Assembly: GCA_963829845.1 (NCBI GenBank)
Contig: CAWHKD010000012.1
Coordinates: forward strand, 62,001 to 126,000
Reading direction: 5' to 3'
Source: Gaiellasilicea sp963829845
GTDB lineage: Bacteria > Actinomycetota > Thermoleophilia > Gaiellales > Gaiellaceae
Length of the DNA stretch: 64,000 nt
Part shown: piece after piece, positions 8,896 to 16,719 of the stretch
Position numbering within the stretch: the stretch's first letter is position 1
Layout: the number at the start of each line of letters is the position of its first letter
Made by a program: the position numbers and the translations under genes
The notes under the pieces: model-generated
Databases searched by the model: none
Told to the model about the DNA's origin: nothing
The model's input: only the letters and a program-made list of their open reading frames with translations

Positions 8896-9773
8896 AGATT
8901 CTCGTCACCGGCGCCACCGGCTTCGTCGGACCGTCGGTCGTCCGGCGACTCGTCGACGACGGGCACACCGTCCGCGTGCTCGAGCACACGGCGGGATCGA
9001 GCGCAGCGCTGCCGAGCCAGGAAGCTGTCCAGGGCTCGATGACAGACGCGGCAAGCCTCCGCGCCGCCGCCGCAGGGCAGGACGCAGTTGTCCACCTCGT
9101 CGCGATCATCACCGGGAAGCCCGAGGAGTTCCGGAGCGTGATGGAACATGGGACACGCGACCTGCTCGAGGCCTCGCGCGAGGCTGGTGTGCGGCGGTTC
9201 GTGCTGATGTCGGCGCTCGGTACGACCGAGGACACCAAGGATCTCGTCCCCTACTACGCGGCAAAGTGGCAGATGGAGCAGGACGCGAAAGCCTCCGGGC
9301 TCGAGCACGTGATCTTTCGGCCCAGCTTCATCTTTGGCGCCGAGGGCGGAGCGCTCGGTCAGTTCAAGAAGATCGCGAAGCTGGCGCCGGTGACCCCGAT
9401 CGTCGGGCCGGGAACGCAGCGGATCCAGCCGATCTGGGTCGAGGACGTGGCCGCATACTTCGCCGCGGGAATCGAGAAACCGGCGGCAGCGAACCGGACG
9501 TTCGAGCTCGGCGGCCCGGATACGGTCACGTGGAACGAGTTCTGGTCGCGGCTGAAGCAGGCGCAGGGCTCGCGTCGGCCGAGCATCCACCTGCCGTTCG
9601 GCCTGATGCGGGCGCAGGCGGCGGTGCTGGAGAAGCTGCCGAATCCGCCCGTGACCCGCGACCAGCTGAAAATGCTCGCAGCCGGCGACAACGTCGTCTC
9701 GAACTCGGACGCCGTCGACACGTTTCGCCTTCCGCTCGTTCCGCTCGACGAGCAGCTGCGCCGCGCTGTCTAG
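8892..9773 (+). CDS. NAD(P)-binding epimerase/NDUFA9-like short-chain reductase
   Basis: 293 residues, start GTG 8892 inside the stop of dcd, so the two are one transcript. The N-terminal Rossmann motif ITGATGFVG-type (LVTGATGFVGPSVV) binds NAD(P). HLVAIITGKP and YYAAKWQMEQDA (the YxxxK motif of extended/atypical SDRs) follow, then RPSFIFG and WVEDVAAYF. This pattern matches complex I NDUFA9-like and nucleoside-sugar epimerase-like proteins that act on quinone, NADPH or sugar-nucleotide ligands. No genes of respiratory complex I are nearby, so the substrate is not predicted. The 61-bp repeats begin at its stop codon. Confidence 0.8.
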   Translation: MKILVTGATGFVGPSVVRRLVDDGHTVRVLEHTAGSSAALPSQEAVQGSMTDAASLRAAAAGQDAVVHLVAIITGKPEEFRSVMEHGTRDLLEASREAGVRRFVLMSALGTTEDTKDLVPYYAAKWQMEQDAKASGLEHVIFRPSFIFGAEGGALGQFKKIAKLAPVTPIVGPGTQRIQPIWVEDVAAYFAAGIEKPAAANRTFELGGPDTVTWNEFWSRLKQAQGSRRPSIHLPFGLMRAQAAVLEKLPNPPVTRDQLKMLAAGDNVVSNSDAVDTFRLPLVPLDEQLRRAV

Positions 9774-9894
9774 TTGCGCAAGATCAGATCCGCGATGAGC
9801 GGATCCCGATCGCGCGAAAGACCCCTAAAGGGAGTTGCGCAAGATCAGGATCCGCGATGAGCGGATCCCGATCGCGCGAGAGACCCCTAAAGAG
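9773..9894. repeat. Two tandem 61-bp copies of a dispersed palindromic repeat
   Basis: Copy 1 spans 9773-9833 and copy 2 spans 9834-9894. They differ at only a few positions. Each begins GTTGCGCAAGATCA, holds an inverted pair around GGATCCGC/GCGGATCC, and ends with GCGCGAGAGACCCCTAAAG. The same unit occurs in reverse orientation at 49797-50105 and in partial form near 22514-22552. They start at the last base of the reductase gene and contain no plausible protein. Confidence 0.85.
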
Positions 9895-9910
9895 GGCCGC
9901 AGGCGGCCTC
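9893..9910. terminator. Hairpin after the reductase gene
   Basis: GAGGGCCGC and GCGGCCTC flank a two-base AG gap. They form a strong G/C stem of about eight pairs directly behind the tandem repeats. There is no T-run, so it would be an actinobacterial-type hairpin terminator rather than a classical rho-independent one. It could serve transcripts from either strand. Confidence 0.45.
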
Positions 9911-9920
9911 GCCCCTGATT

Positions 9921-9993
9921 GGGAGCCGGGCGACCCTTCGGGGATCTTTGCGCGAAGGGGATCTGCGTCCACAGATCCCCTTCCTGCGCAATA
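9921..9993. repeat. Third, inverted copy of the dispersed repeat
   Basis: Reads GGAGCCGGGCGACCCTTCGG, then TTTGCGCGAAGGGGATC, and ends CTTCCTGCGCAATAG. This follows the orientation of the 49.8-kb array (GGAGCGAAGCGACCCTTCAG, CTTGCGCG...GGATC, TTGCGCCAT) and is therefore opposite to the two copies just upstream. Its core GGGGATCTG...CAGATCCCC is a near-perfect palindrome around positions 9957-9980. Confidence 0.75.
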
Positions 9994-9997
9994 GACC

Positions 9998-10019
9998 GAG
10001 GGCCGCTTTCGCGGCCCTC
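9998..10019. terminator. 9-bp stem hairpin, probable bidirectional terminator
   Basis: GAGGGCCGC (9998-10006), loop TTTC and GCGGCCCTC (10011-10019) pair perfectly. No T-run follows on either strand. On the minus strand it closes the stretch downstream of the Rieske gene; on the plus strand it follows the repeat cluster. A similar hairpin (GGGGCCGC/GCGGCCCTC) follows the repeat near 22553, so the hairpin may be part of the repeat module. Confidence 0.5.
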
Positions 10020-10286
10020 AGATCCTCGGTACCAGCCTGTATTGGCAGAGACGCTTCCTGCCGAAGCGGCGCGTCAGGTGCCGGTGTCGACACCGTCATC
10101 CGCGGGCCCCATACGCTGGCTAGACGATTCCCCTTGCAGGTCCCAGGGGCACGTCCCTACCGGCTGACACCTCCACTGCCCGTACTGGAAATCTCCACTG
10201 CCGGACCACCTCCTTTCCGCGGATATCCGGAATGTAGCAGGCGGCCGCGACGTACCATGTCAGCCGAGCCGCGGGGCCGAGTGCGG
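10020..10286 (-). other. Unassigned structured intergenic stretch downstream of the Rieske gene
   Basis: No convincing gene of normal codon use is found here. On the minus strand AAAGGAGGTGGTCC (10216-10203) matches an extended Shine-Dalgarno core, with a GTG ten bases on that opens a 13-codon frame (first residues MEISSTG). Two imperfect direct repeats GGCAGTGGAG lie in the first 45 bases. The stretch holds a palindrome GGTGTCGACACC near 10083-10094 and ends in the 10019-9998 hairpin. It could be a small RNA, a leader for something lost, or the 3' UTR of the Fe-S operon. The plus strand reads CCACCTCCTTTCC, resembling a 16S 3' end, but nothing else of 16S is present. Function not recognised. 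Confidence 0.35.
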
Positions 10287-10598
10287 CTAGCGCACCTCGA
10301 CCTTGACCCAGCCGTCCTCGACCTTCACCGGGAACGTGTCGACCGGCTGGTACGCCGGCAGCGTCAGCGGCCGCCCCGTCGTGATGTCGAAGCGGGAGCC
10401 GTGGCGCGGGCAGACGGCGACGCACTCGTCCTCCTCCCACACGCCCTCGCAGAGCGGCCCGTCGTCGTGCGAGCAGCGGTCCTCGATCGCGTAGTAACTG
10501 CCGCCGCAGTTGTAGACCCCGATCGCGAGCGGCCCCGACCAGACGATCTTCACGTGCCCCGGCGGCAGCTCGGCGACCGGGCAGACGTCGACCGTCAC
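10287..10598 (-). CDS. Rieske-type [2Fe-2S] ferredoxin
   Basis: 103 residues from GTG 10598, overlapping the sufU stop by four bases (GTGA). Both halves of the Rieske cluster site are present: CSHDDGP and CPRHGSRFD, giving the two Cys and two His ligands, and the fold closes with TFPVKVEDGWVKV. The size fits NirD-like or dioxygenase-type ferredoxins rather than the cytochrome bc Rieske protein, which has a membrane anchor. Being the last gene of sufS-sufU-Rieske, it probably either receives a cluster from the SUF machinery or supplies electrons to it. Confidence 0.9.
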   Translation of the reverse strand: MTVDVCPVAELPPGHVKIVWSGPLAIGVYNCGGSYYAIEDRCSHDDGPLCEGVWEEDECVAVCPRHGSRFDITTGRPLTLPAYQPVDTFPVKVEDGWVKVEVR

Positions 10599-11026
10599 GT
10601 AATCGTCAGGTCGTCGCCCTGTGTCCACTCGTCCGGCAGCGGCGTGCCCTTCGACTTGTGCAGGGCGACCTTCAGCACGCCGAGGCCGAGGAGCGCGCAC
10701 TTCAGCCGGACCGGGGTCAGCGGAATCCCGATCTCCTCGAGCAGCTCTTCCTTCGGCATCCGCGCGATCTCGTCGGCGTTCCGCCCGACCACGATCTCCG
10801 TCAGCATCGACGTCGCCGCCTGCGAGATCGCGCAGCCGCGGCCCTCGAAGCCGACCTCGGAGATCGTCTCGCCGTCGAAGCGGAGCGAGACGGTCACCTC
10901 GTCGCCGCAAAGCGGGTTCTGCCCCTCCGCCCGAGCGTCGGCAGCGTCGAGCAGCCCGTGTCCGCGCGGGTTCTTGTAGTGGTCGAGGATGACCTCCCGA
11001 TACAGCTGGTCGAACTCGCTGCTCAT
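10595..11026 (-). CDS. sufU: SufU Fe-S assembly / sulfur-relay protein
   Basis: 143 residues from ATG 11026. IscU-like zinc protein that takes persulfide sulfur from SufS and passes it to SufBCD. Ligand positions are visible: the first Cys and an Asp in NPLCGDEV, Cys in GRGCAIS, and Cys in RLKCALL. The SufU-specific insertion between the second and third ligand (the EIVVGRNADEIARMPKEEL region) separates it from IscU. Immediately downstream of sufS (76-base gap) and overlapping the Rieske gene. sufBCD lie 22 kb away in this window. Confidence 0.93.
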   Translation of the reverse strand: MSSEFDQLYREVILDHYKNPRGHGLLDAADARAEGQNPLCGDEVTVSLRFDGETISEVGFEGRGCAISQAATSMLTEIVVGRNADEIARMPKEELLEEIGIPLTPVRLKCALLGLGVLKVALHKSKGTPLPDEWTQGDDLTIT

Positions 11027-11102
11027 GCCTCTGGCCGCCTACCCATGCTGTTCCACCGGCCTACGCACCGCCAGCGCGATCTCAGAGACATGAGCAGAAC
11101 CG

Positions 11103-12347
11103 TCATCCCAGGTGCTGCTTGACCTTGTGCAACCCCTCGACGAGGCGGTCGATCTCCTCTGGGATCGTGTAGAGGTAGAAGCTCGCGCGGGTGGTTGCGG
11201 CGACGCCGAGGCGGGCCATCAACGGCTGCGTGCAGTGGTGGCCGGCGCGGACGGCGACGCCTTCCCAGTCGAGGATCTGGGCGACGTCGTGCGGGTGGAT
11301 CCCGGTCACGTCGAAGGAGACGATTCCGGCCCGGCGCTCGACCGGGGGGCCGAAGACGCGAACGAAGTCGAGCTCCGAGAGCTTGCCGAGCGCGTACTCG
11401 GTCAGCTCGTGCTCGTGACGCTCGATCGCGTCCAGCCCGATCTCGGAGAGGTAGTCGATCGCAACGCCGAAGCCGTAGGCCTCGGCGATCGCGGGCGTCC
11501 CGGCCTCGAACTTGTACGGCAGCTCGTTCCAGCTCGTCCGGTCGAGCGCGACCGAGCGGATCATCTCGCCGCCGAGGTTGAACGGCGACATCCGCTCCAG
11601 CAACTCGGCCTTGCCCCAGAGGGCGCCGACGCCGGAGGGGCCGCAGAGCTTGTGCGAGGAGAGAGCGAGGAAGTCACACCCGAGCGCCTGCACGTCGATC
11701 GCCCGGTGCGGCGCAGCCTGGGCGGCGTCGACAACCATGATCGCGCCCTGCTCGTGCGCCCAGGCGGCCAGCTTCTCGACGGGGTTGATCGTCCCGAGCG
11801 AGTTCGAGACGAGGTTGTTGGCGACGATCTTGACCTTCCCGGACGCCGCGATCTCGTCGAGCGCGTCCAGCTGCAGCTCGCCCGCGTCGTCGATCGGAAT
11901 GTGCCGGAAGCTCGCACCCGTGCGGTTGGCGACGAACTGCCAGGGGACGAAGTTCGAGTGGTGCTCGAGCTCGGTGATCACGACGACGTCGCCGGGGCCG
12001 AGGTTGTCGAGACCCCAGGCGTAGGCGACGAGGTTGAGCCCTTCCGTGGCGCTGCGGACGAAGACGACCTCACGCGTCGAGGGGGCGTTGACGAACGCGC
12101 GCACCTTCTCGCGCGCGCCCTCGTAGCCCTCCGTCGCGCGCTCCGCAAGCCGGTAGACACCGCGATGCACATTTGCGTACCGATGCTCGTAGAAGTCCCG
12201 GAGCGCGTCCAGGACCTGGCGCGGCTTCTGGGTCGAGGCCGCCGAGTCGAGGAACGCGACGGGCTTGCCGTTCGAGAGGTCCTCGAGATACGGGAAGTCG
12301 GCGCGGATGCGCTGGACGTCGAGCTTCGCCTGGGCCGTTACCGCCAC
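11103..12347 (-). CDS. sufS: Cysteine desulfurase SufS
   Basis: 414 residues from ATG 12347. Group II PLP-dependent desulfurase converting cysteine to alanine and an enzyme-bound persulfide. Marks in order: FLDSAASTQKP, ATEGLNLVAY, LEHHSNFVPW, VVDAAQAAPH (PLP-ring Asp), SSHKLCGPSG with the Schiff-base Lys, the beta-hairpin region GTPAIAEAYGF and RAGHHCTQPL with the persulfide Cys. No HTH or fused domain. First gene of the sufS-sufU-Rieske unit; a 16-base gap separates it from the LON-domain gene, which reads the same way. Confidence 0.96.
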   Translation of the reverse strand: MAVTAQAKLDVQRIRADFPYLEDLSNGKPVAFLDSAASTQKPRQVLDALRDFYEHRYANVHRGVYRLAERATEGYEGAREKVRAFVNAPSTREVVFVRSATEGLNLVAYAWGLDNLGPGDVVVITELEHHSNFVPWQFVANRTGASFRHIPIDDAGELQLDALDEIAASGKVKIVANNLVSNSLGTINPVEKLAAWAHEQGAIMVVDAAQAAPHRAIDVQALGCDFLALSSHKLCGPSGVGALWGKAELLERMSPFNLGGEMIRSVALDRTSWNELPYKFEAGTPAIAEAYGFGVAIDYLSEIGLDAIERHEHELTEYALGKLSELDFVRVFGPPVERRAGIVSFDVTGIHPHDVAQILDWEGVAVRAGHHCTQPLMARLGVAATTRASFYLYTIPEEIDRLVEGLHKVKQHLG

Positions 12348-12363
12348 GGGTCCATGGTACGTG

Positions 12364-12978
12364 TCAGGGCCTCGGATCGACCTTGCCGTTGCCGTGAGCG
12401 CGCTCGGCGATCTCGCGCTCGCGCTCGACGGCCGTCGCCGCGCCGGCGAGCAGTTCGGCGAGCAGCTTCATCCGCCGCCGCTCAGAGGTCAGCTGGAGCA
12501 GCCGCTGCTTCAGCTCCGGAGCGAACTCGAAGCGACCGGCGAGCTCGAACGAGAGCTGTGGGACGTCGAGCCGGGGCTCCTCGACCTCCGCGCCGGTGAG
12601 ATCGACCAGGCGCTGGTAGAGCTCGAGCGCGTGCTCGGTGTCGTCCGGGTCGGCGTCGTCAGGCTCGTCGGCGATCGCCTCGACGATCCCGGTCTGGAAC
12701 GAGCGCCCCTCGGTCAGCTCGACGAGGCGGAACCGCTCGCGGCCCTCGGCGACAATGTTCAGGCGCCCGTCGTCGAAGCGATCGAGCACCTCGGTCACGG
12801 CTGCGTAGGTGCCGATCTCGCGGAGCCCGTCCTCGTCGGCGAAGACGAGCCCGAACTCGCGTTCCTCGGCGAGGCACTCACCGATCAGCTCCTGGTAGCG
12901 CTCTTCGAAGATGTGCAGCGGAATCTGCTCTGTCGGGAGCAGGACAATCCCGAGCGGGAAGAGGCCGAGCTCGCTCAT
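12364..12978 (-). CDS. LON substrate-binding domain protein
   Basis: 204 residues from ATG 12978; an in-frame TTG lies two codons upstream. The whole protein is the N-terminal (PUA-like) domain of Lon protease: LFPLGIVLLPTEQIPLHIFE, FGLVFADED, GRLNIVAEGRERFRL. It lacks the AAA+ and protease domains. The C-terminal third is a helical, charged segment ending in a basic/acidic tail. Such stand-alone proteins are common in Actinomycetota and have no firmly known role; substrate recognition for a protease is the usual suggestion. It sits between a methyltransferase and sufS on the same strand. Confidence 0.88.
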   Translation of the reverse strand: MSELGLFPLGIVLLPTEQIPLHIFEERYQELIGECLAEEREFGLVFADEDGLREIGTYAAVTEVLDRFDDGRLNIVAEGRERFRLVELTEGRSFQTGIVEAIADEPDDADPDDTEHALELYQRLVDLTGAEVEEPRLDVPQLSFELAGRFEFAPELKQRLLQLTSERRRMKLLAELLAGAATAVEREREIAERAHGNGKVDPRP

Positions 12979-12987
12979 CGCCAAAGC

Positions 12988-13632
12988 CTAGACGCGCTCG
13001 AACGCCGCAATCCGAAAGAGCGGCCCGTTCTTCTCGGAGACGCGGGCGAGGCCGTGCGCCTCGACGGCGCGCTCGATTGCGGCCTGCGGATGGATGAAGA
13101 TGCGGAAGCGGCGGCCCCGCAGCCGCAGGTAGGTGTTCGCCGTCGCGAAGCCGACCTTCGCCCACCAGACCTGGCGCGGGAAGCTGAGCACGAGACCCCT
13201 GCGCGCCAGCGAGGCGGCGATGCCCGCGAGCTCGATCCCGTCGGGAGTGCAGCAGACGACCTTGTTCATCACGACCAGGTCGACGGGTGCAGCCGACGTC
13301 GGATCGGCGACGAGGTCCGCCGTCCGGAACGTCATCCGCTCGGCCACTCCGGCCTCGGCGGCGAGATCGCGAACGAACGGCTCGTAGGCCGGCAGAAGCT
13401 CGACGACCTCGGCCGAGGCAGCGCCCGCCTTCAGCAGCTCGAGCGCGACCTGGCCCACACCACCCCCGATCTCGAGCACGCTGGTGCCTTCGACGCCACG
13501 CGCAGCCGCCCGCCGCGCGAGCGAGCGGGCCATCGGATCAGGCCCCTTGCGCCGGTACTTGCGCGCGTCGTGGGCCGCCGTCTTCTCGCCGAAGAACTCC
13601 TCCTGGCCATCGCGGGCGCAACAGCCGGTCAT
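12988..13632 (-). CDS. Class I SAM-dependent methyltransferase
   Basis: 214 residues from ATG 13632, which overlaps the MaoC gene stop (ATGA). The opening MTGCCARDG and FFGEKTAAHDARKYRRKG is typical of a small family resembling magnesium-protoporphyrin methyltransferase. The SAM site is VLEIGGGVGQVALELL (motif I), followed by VDLVVMNKVVCC (motif II region) and LVLSFPRQVWW. The substrate cannot be told; no chlorophyll genes are present, so the BchM resemblance should not be over-read. Ten bases separate it from the LON-domain gene. Confidence 0.8.
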   Translation of the reverse strand: MTGCCARDGQEEFFGEKTAAHDARKYRRKGPDPMARSLARRAAARGVEGTSVLEIGGGVGQVALELLKAGAASAEVVELLPAYEPFVRDLAAEAGVAERMTFRTADLVADPTSAAPVDLVVMNKVVCCTPDGIELAGIAASLARRGLVLSFPRQVWWAKVGFATANTYLRLRGRRFRIFIHPQAAIERAVEAHGLARVSEKNGPLFRIAAFERV

Positions 13633-14075
13633 GCCGGACGCCGCCCGAAGTGGGCGCGCGACGTCATCGCCATCACGGTGACGCCATCCTGGTTCACCAT
13701 CTCGCCCCGGATCCGGATGGTGCCACGGTCCGGACGGGTTGCAGACGGGGTCGTCTCGAGAACCGTCAGCCGACCGGTGAGCGTGTCGCCCGGGCGTACC
13801 GGAGCAAGCCAGCGCAGCTCCTCGATCCCAGGTGATCCCATCGCCGCCGAGCCGTCGAGCAGTGAATCGACGTAGAGCCGCATCCACATCGCGCCCGTGT
13901 GCCAGCCGCTCGCGATCAGGCCGCCGAAGACCGAGCTCTTCGCCGCCTCTGGGTCGACGTGGAACGGCTGCGGGTCGAACTGGCGCGCGAAGTCGAGCAT
14001 CTCCGCCTCGGTGACGGTGCGGCTGCCGAGCTCGACCACCTGCTCGGGGGCCAGATCCTCGAAGAAGAGCGGCAT
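13629..14075 (-). CDS. MaoC-like hot-dog dehydratase
   Basis: 148 residues from ATG 14075. Single hot-dog domain of the (R)-enoyl-CoA hydratase/MaoC type: FARQFDPQPFHVDPEAA contains the Asp/His hydratase motif, GGLIASGWHTGAM is the substrate tunnel helix, and WLAPVRPGDTL follows. It probably hydrates or dehydrates enoyl-CoA thioesters. It starts an operon with the methyltransferase and LON-domain genes and is divergent from ettA with only 20 bases between the start codons, so the two promoters must overlap coding sequence. Confidence 0.88.
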   Translation of the reverse strand: MPLFFEDLAPEQVVELGSRTVTEAEMLDFARQFDPQPFHVDPEAAKSSVFGGLIASGWHTGAMWMRLYVDSLLDGSAAMGSPGIEELRWLAPVRPGDTLTGRLTVLETTPSATRPDRGTIRIRGEMVNQDGVTVMAMTSRAHFGRRPA

Positions 14076-14095
14076 CCGTTCAGCCTACGGTTATC

Positions 14096-15778
14096 GTGCC
14101 CGGGACGGTGAGCGACTACGTCTTCACGATGTACCGGGCCGACAAGTTCTACGGCCCCGACCGGCAGGTGCTGGCGAACATCTCGCTCAGCTTCCTGCCC
14201 GGCGCCAAGATCGGCGTGCTCGGGCCGAACGGGGCCGGCAAGTCGACGCTGCTGCGGATCATGGCCGAGCTGGAGGAGCCGTCGAGTGGCGTCGCCGAGC
14301 TGGCGCCGGGCGCGACGGTCGGCATGCTGGCGCAGGAGCCGGAGCTCGATCCGGCGCGGACGGTGCGCGAGAACGTGGAGGACGGCGTCCGCGAGCTCCG
14401 CGACCTGCTCGACCGCTTCAACCGGATCTCGGCCCAGTTCGCCGAGCCGGACGCCGACTTCGACGCGCTCCTCGCGGAGCAGGCCAAGGTGCAGGATCAG
14501 ATCGACCGCGCCGACGCCTGGAATCTCGAAGCAACGCTCGATCGCGCGATGGATGCGCTGCGGCTACCCGAGGGCGACCGCGACGTGACGACGCTCTCGG
14601 GCGGCGAGCGGCGGCGCGTCGCACTCGCCCGGCTGCTCCTCTCGTCGCCGGACCTGCTCCTGCTCGACGAGCCGACGAACCACCTCGACGCCGAGTCGGT
14701 CGCGTGGCTGGAGCGCTTCCTCGAGCAGTACAAGGGGACGGTCGTGGCCGTCACGCACGACCGCTACTTCCTGGACAACGTCGCCGGCTGGATCCTCGAG
14801 CTCGACCGCGGCAAGGGGCTCCCGTTCGAGGGCAACTACTCCTCCTGGCTCGAGCAGAAGCAGGCGCGGCTGGCCGTCGAGGAGAAGCAGGAGTCCGCGC
14901 GGCGACGCACCCTCGCCCGCGAGCTCGAGTGGGTGCGCGCGAGCCCGAAGGCGCGCCACGCGAAGGCGAAGGCACGCCTGACGCAGTACGAGAAGCTGCT
15001 CGCCGACGACCAGAACGTCAGGCTCGACAAGGTCGAGATCCACATCCCGGCCGGCCCGCGGCTCGGCGACGTCGTCGTCGACGCGGAGGGCGTCTCGAAG
15101 GGCTTCGGCGACCGCCTCCTCGTCGAGGACATGACCTTCTCGCTCCCGCCCGGCGGCATCGTCGGCGTGATCGGCCCGAACGGGGCCGGCAAGACGACGC
15201 TGTTCCGAATGATCGCGGGCGAGGAGACGCCGGACGCCGGCGCGCTCAAGGTCGGCGAGACGGTCGAGCTCGCGTACGTCGACCAGGCGAGAGCCGATCT
15301 GACGCCGGAGAACACCGTCTGGAAGGAGATCTCCGGCAACCAGGACGTGATCGAGCTCGGCAAGAGGGAAGTGAACTCGCGCCAGTACGTCTCCTGGTTC
15401 AACTTCCGCGGTTCCGACCAGCAGAAGCGCGTCGGCGACCTCTCGGGCGGGGAGCGCAACCGCGTCCATCTCGCGAAGCTGCTGCGCAGCGGCGGCAACG
15501 TGCTCCTGCTGGACGAGCCGACCAACGATCTCGACGTCGACACGCTGCGCGCGCTCGAGGAGGCGCTGCTCGACTTCGCCGGCTGCGCGGTGGTGATCTC
15601 GCACGATCGCTGGTTCCTCGACCGGATCGCGACCCACATCCTCGCCTTCGAGGGCGACAGCCAGGTGACGTGGTTCGAGGGCAGCTACGAGGAGTACGCC
15701 GACTGGGTCAAGGAGACCCGCGGCGCCGACGCGCTCGAGCCGCATCGGATCAAGTACAAGCCGCTCGTCCGCGCGTGA
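14096..15778 (+). CDS. ettA: ABC-F translational throttle ATPase EttA
   Basis: 560 residues from GTG 14096 (GTG 14108 is also possible and gives the family's usual N-terminus, SDYVFTMYRADKFYGP). Two ABC cassettes without membrane domains: Walker A GPNGAGKST (first) and GPNGAGKTT (second), signatures LSGGERRRVALA and LSGGERNRVHLA, Walker B LLLDEPTNHLD and LLLDEPTNDLD. Between them lies the arm/linker region with ARELEWVRASPKARHAKAKAR. Binds the ribosomal E-site and gates entry into elongation in response to ATP/ADP ratio. Its stop overlaps the following GNAT gene. Confidence 0.95.
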   Translation: MPGTVSDYVFTMYRADKFYGPDRQVLANISLSFLPGAKIGVLGPNGAGKSTLLRIMAELEEPSSGVAELAPGATVGMLAQEPELDPARTVRENVEDGVRELRDLLDRFNRISAQFAEPDADFDALLAEQAKVQDQIDRADAWNLEATLDRAMDALRLPEGDRDVTTLSGGERRRVALARLLLSSPDLLLLDEPTNHLDAESVAWLERFLEQYKGTVVAVTHDRYFLDNVAGWILELDRGKGLPFEGNYSSWLEQKQARLAVEEKQESARRRTLARELEWVRASPKARHAKAKARLTQYEKLLADDQNVRLDKVEIHIPAGPRLGDVVVDAEGVSKGFGDRLLVEDMTFSLPPGGIVGVIGPNGAGKTTLFRMIAGEETPDAGALKVGETVELAYVDQARADLTPENTVWKEISGNQDVIELGKREVNSRQYVSWFNFRGSDQQKRVGDLSGGERNRVHLAKLLRSGGNVLLLDEPTNDLDVDTLRALEEALLDFAGCAVVISHDRWFLDRIATHILAFEGDSQVTWFEGSYEEYADWVKETRGADALEPHRIKYKPLVRA

Positions 15779-16296
15779 ACGTCGAGATCGCGCAGCGCGA
15801 CGAGGTCGTCCTGCGGCACGCCAACGAGGCCGACCTGCCCGCGATCGACCACCTGACCACGATCGGGTACGCGCCGATTCAGGAGAGCTTCGTCGCGATG
15901 CTCGGCGCCGACCTCTACGAGACTGTCCGGCCGACCCGGGGCAGACGTGGGAGCAGCGGAAGGCGCAGCAGAACCGGCGCCTCTTCGCCGAGCATCCGGA
16001 GCAGGTGTGGGTGCTCGAGGACACCGGCTGGGTCTTCGGCTACGTGACGTTCTGGCTCTTCCCCGAACGCAGCTACGGCCACCTCGACAACAGCGCCGTC
16101 GATCCGTCCTGCCGCGGCGAGGGCTGGGCGCGCTTCATGTACGTCCACGTGCTCGAGCACTTCCGCTCGCTCGGGCCTCCGCTACGCCCACGTCGACACC
16201 GGCCTCGACGACGCGCACATCCCCGCGCGCGCCGCCTACGAGGCTGTCGGTTTCGACCGCAGCGTGCCGACGGTCGACCTCTGGCGGCAGCTCTAG
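15775..16296 (+). CDS. GNAT-family N-acetyltransferase (two frameshifts)
   Basis: Starts at GTG 15775 inside the ettA stop. The N-terminal part (VVLRHANEADLPAIDHL) continues to about 15934, where one G appears to be lost. The acetyl-CoA fold then resumes in the next frame (VWVLEDTGWVFGYVTFWL, then DPSCRGEGWARFM, the pyrophosphate loop). A further extra C near 16180 shifts it again to RYAHVDTG and AAYEAVGFDRSVPTVDLW, ending at TAG 16294-16296. About 173 residues when restored. The substrate is unknown. The shifts look like sequence errors because the fold is complete across frames. Confidence 0.75.
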
Positions 16297-16719
16297 CCGC
16301 TGAGGATCAGCTCGACGGGCTCGTCCCGCGCGAGCAACGCCGCGTCGAACTCGAGCGGCACCGCGTCGGGCAGGACGAAGCGGTAGCGCGGCCGAGCCGG
16401 CAGGTCGAGCTCGAGGCTCCATCACGCAGACGGTCGGGATCCGGTCGACGCCCCAGTCGATGCTCGGGTCGGCGTTCTCCGCCCGCCCGGCGGGGAGCTC
16501 CCCCTCGGCCACGACCTCTCCGTCCCCGGCCTCGACGGTGAATTTCGTCCCGCGGTGCACCTGCCGGAAGGGTCGCGCACCCGCGCACTCGACACCCTCC
16601 TCGCGGATGTTGTTGTCGGGGATCACGACCCGGAAGCGCGCCCCGTTCGAGTCGCCGCCGCCGACGGAGCAACCCGCGAGCACCAGCGCGAGCAGCAGGC
16701 AACCGCTACCCGGCCTCAC
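16293..16719 (-). CDS. Small secreted lipoprotein, unknown function (one frameshift)
   Basis: Start GTG 16719. The N-terminal signal LLLALVLAGCSVGGG has a clear lipobox (LAGC), so the mature protein is lipid-anchored outside the membrane. A beta-rich domain follows (FRVVIPDNNIREEG, GTKFTVEAGDGEVVAEG). Near 16415 the frame changes and the protein ends in RYRFVLPDAVPLEFDAAL to stop 16293. No family recognised. It overlaps the upstream redoxin lipoprotein (GTGA) and its stop interlocks with the GNAT stop on the other strand through a shared CTAG. Confidence 0.6.

Noticed and set aside
10201..10216. Possible 16S rRNA 3' end (CCACCTCCTTTCC on the plus strand)
   Set aside because: No other 16S sequence is adjacent; the match is confined to the anti-Shine-Dalgarno-like core.
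10120..10440. Long minus-strand frame reading through the Rieske 3' region
   Set aside because: It is out of frame with the Rieske motifs and its codon use differs; only the 3' stretch after 10230 is worth attention and is described separately.
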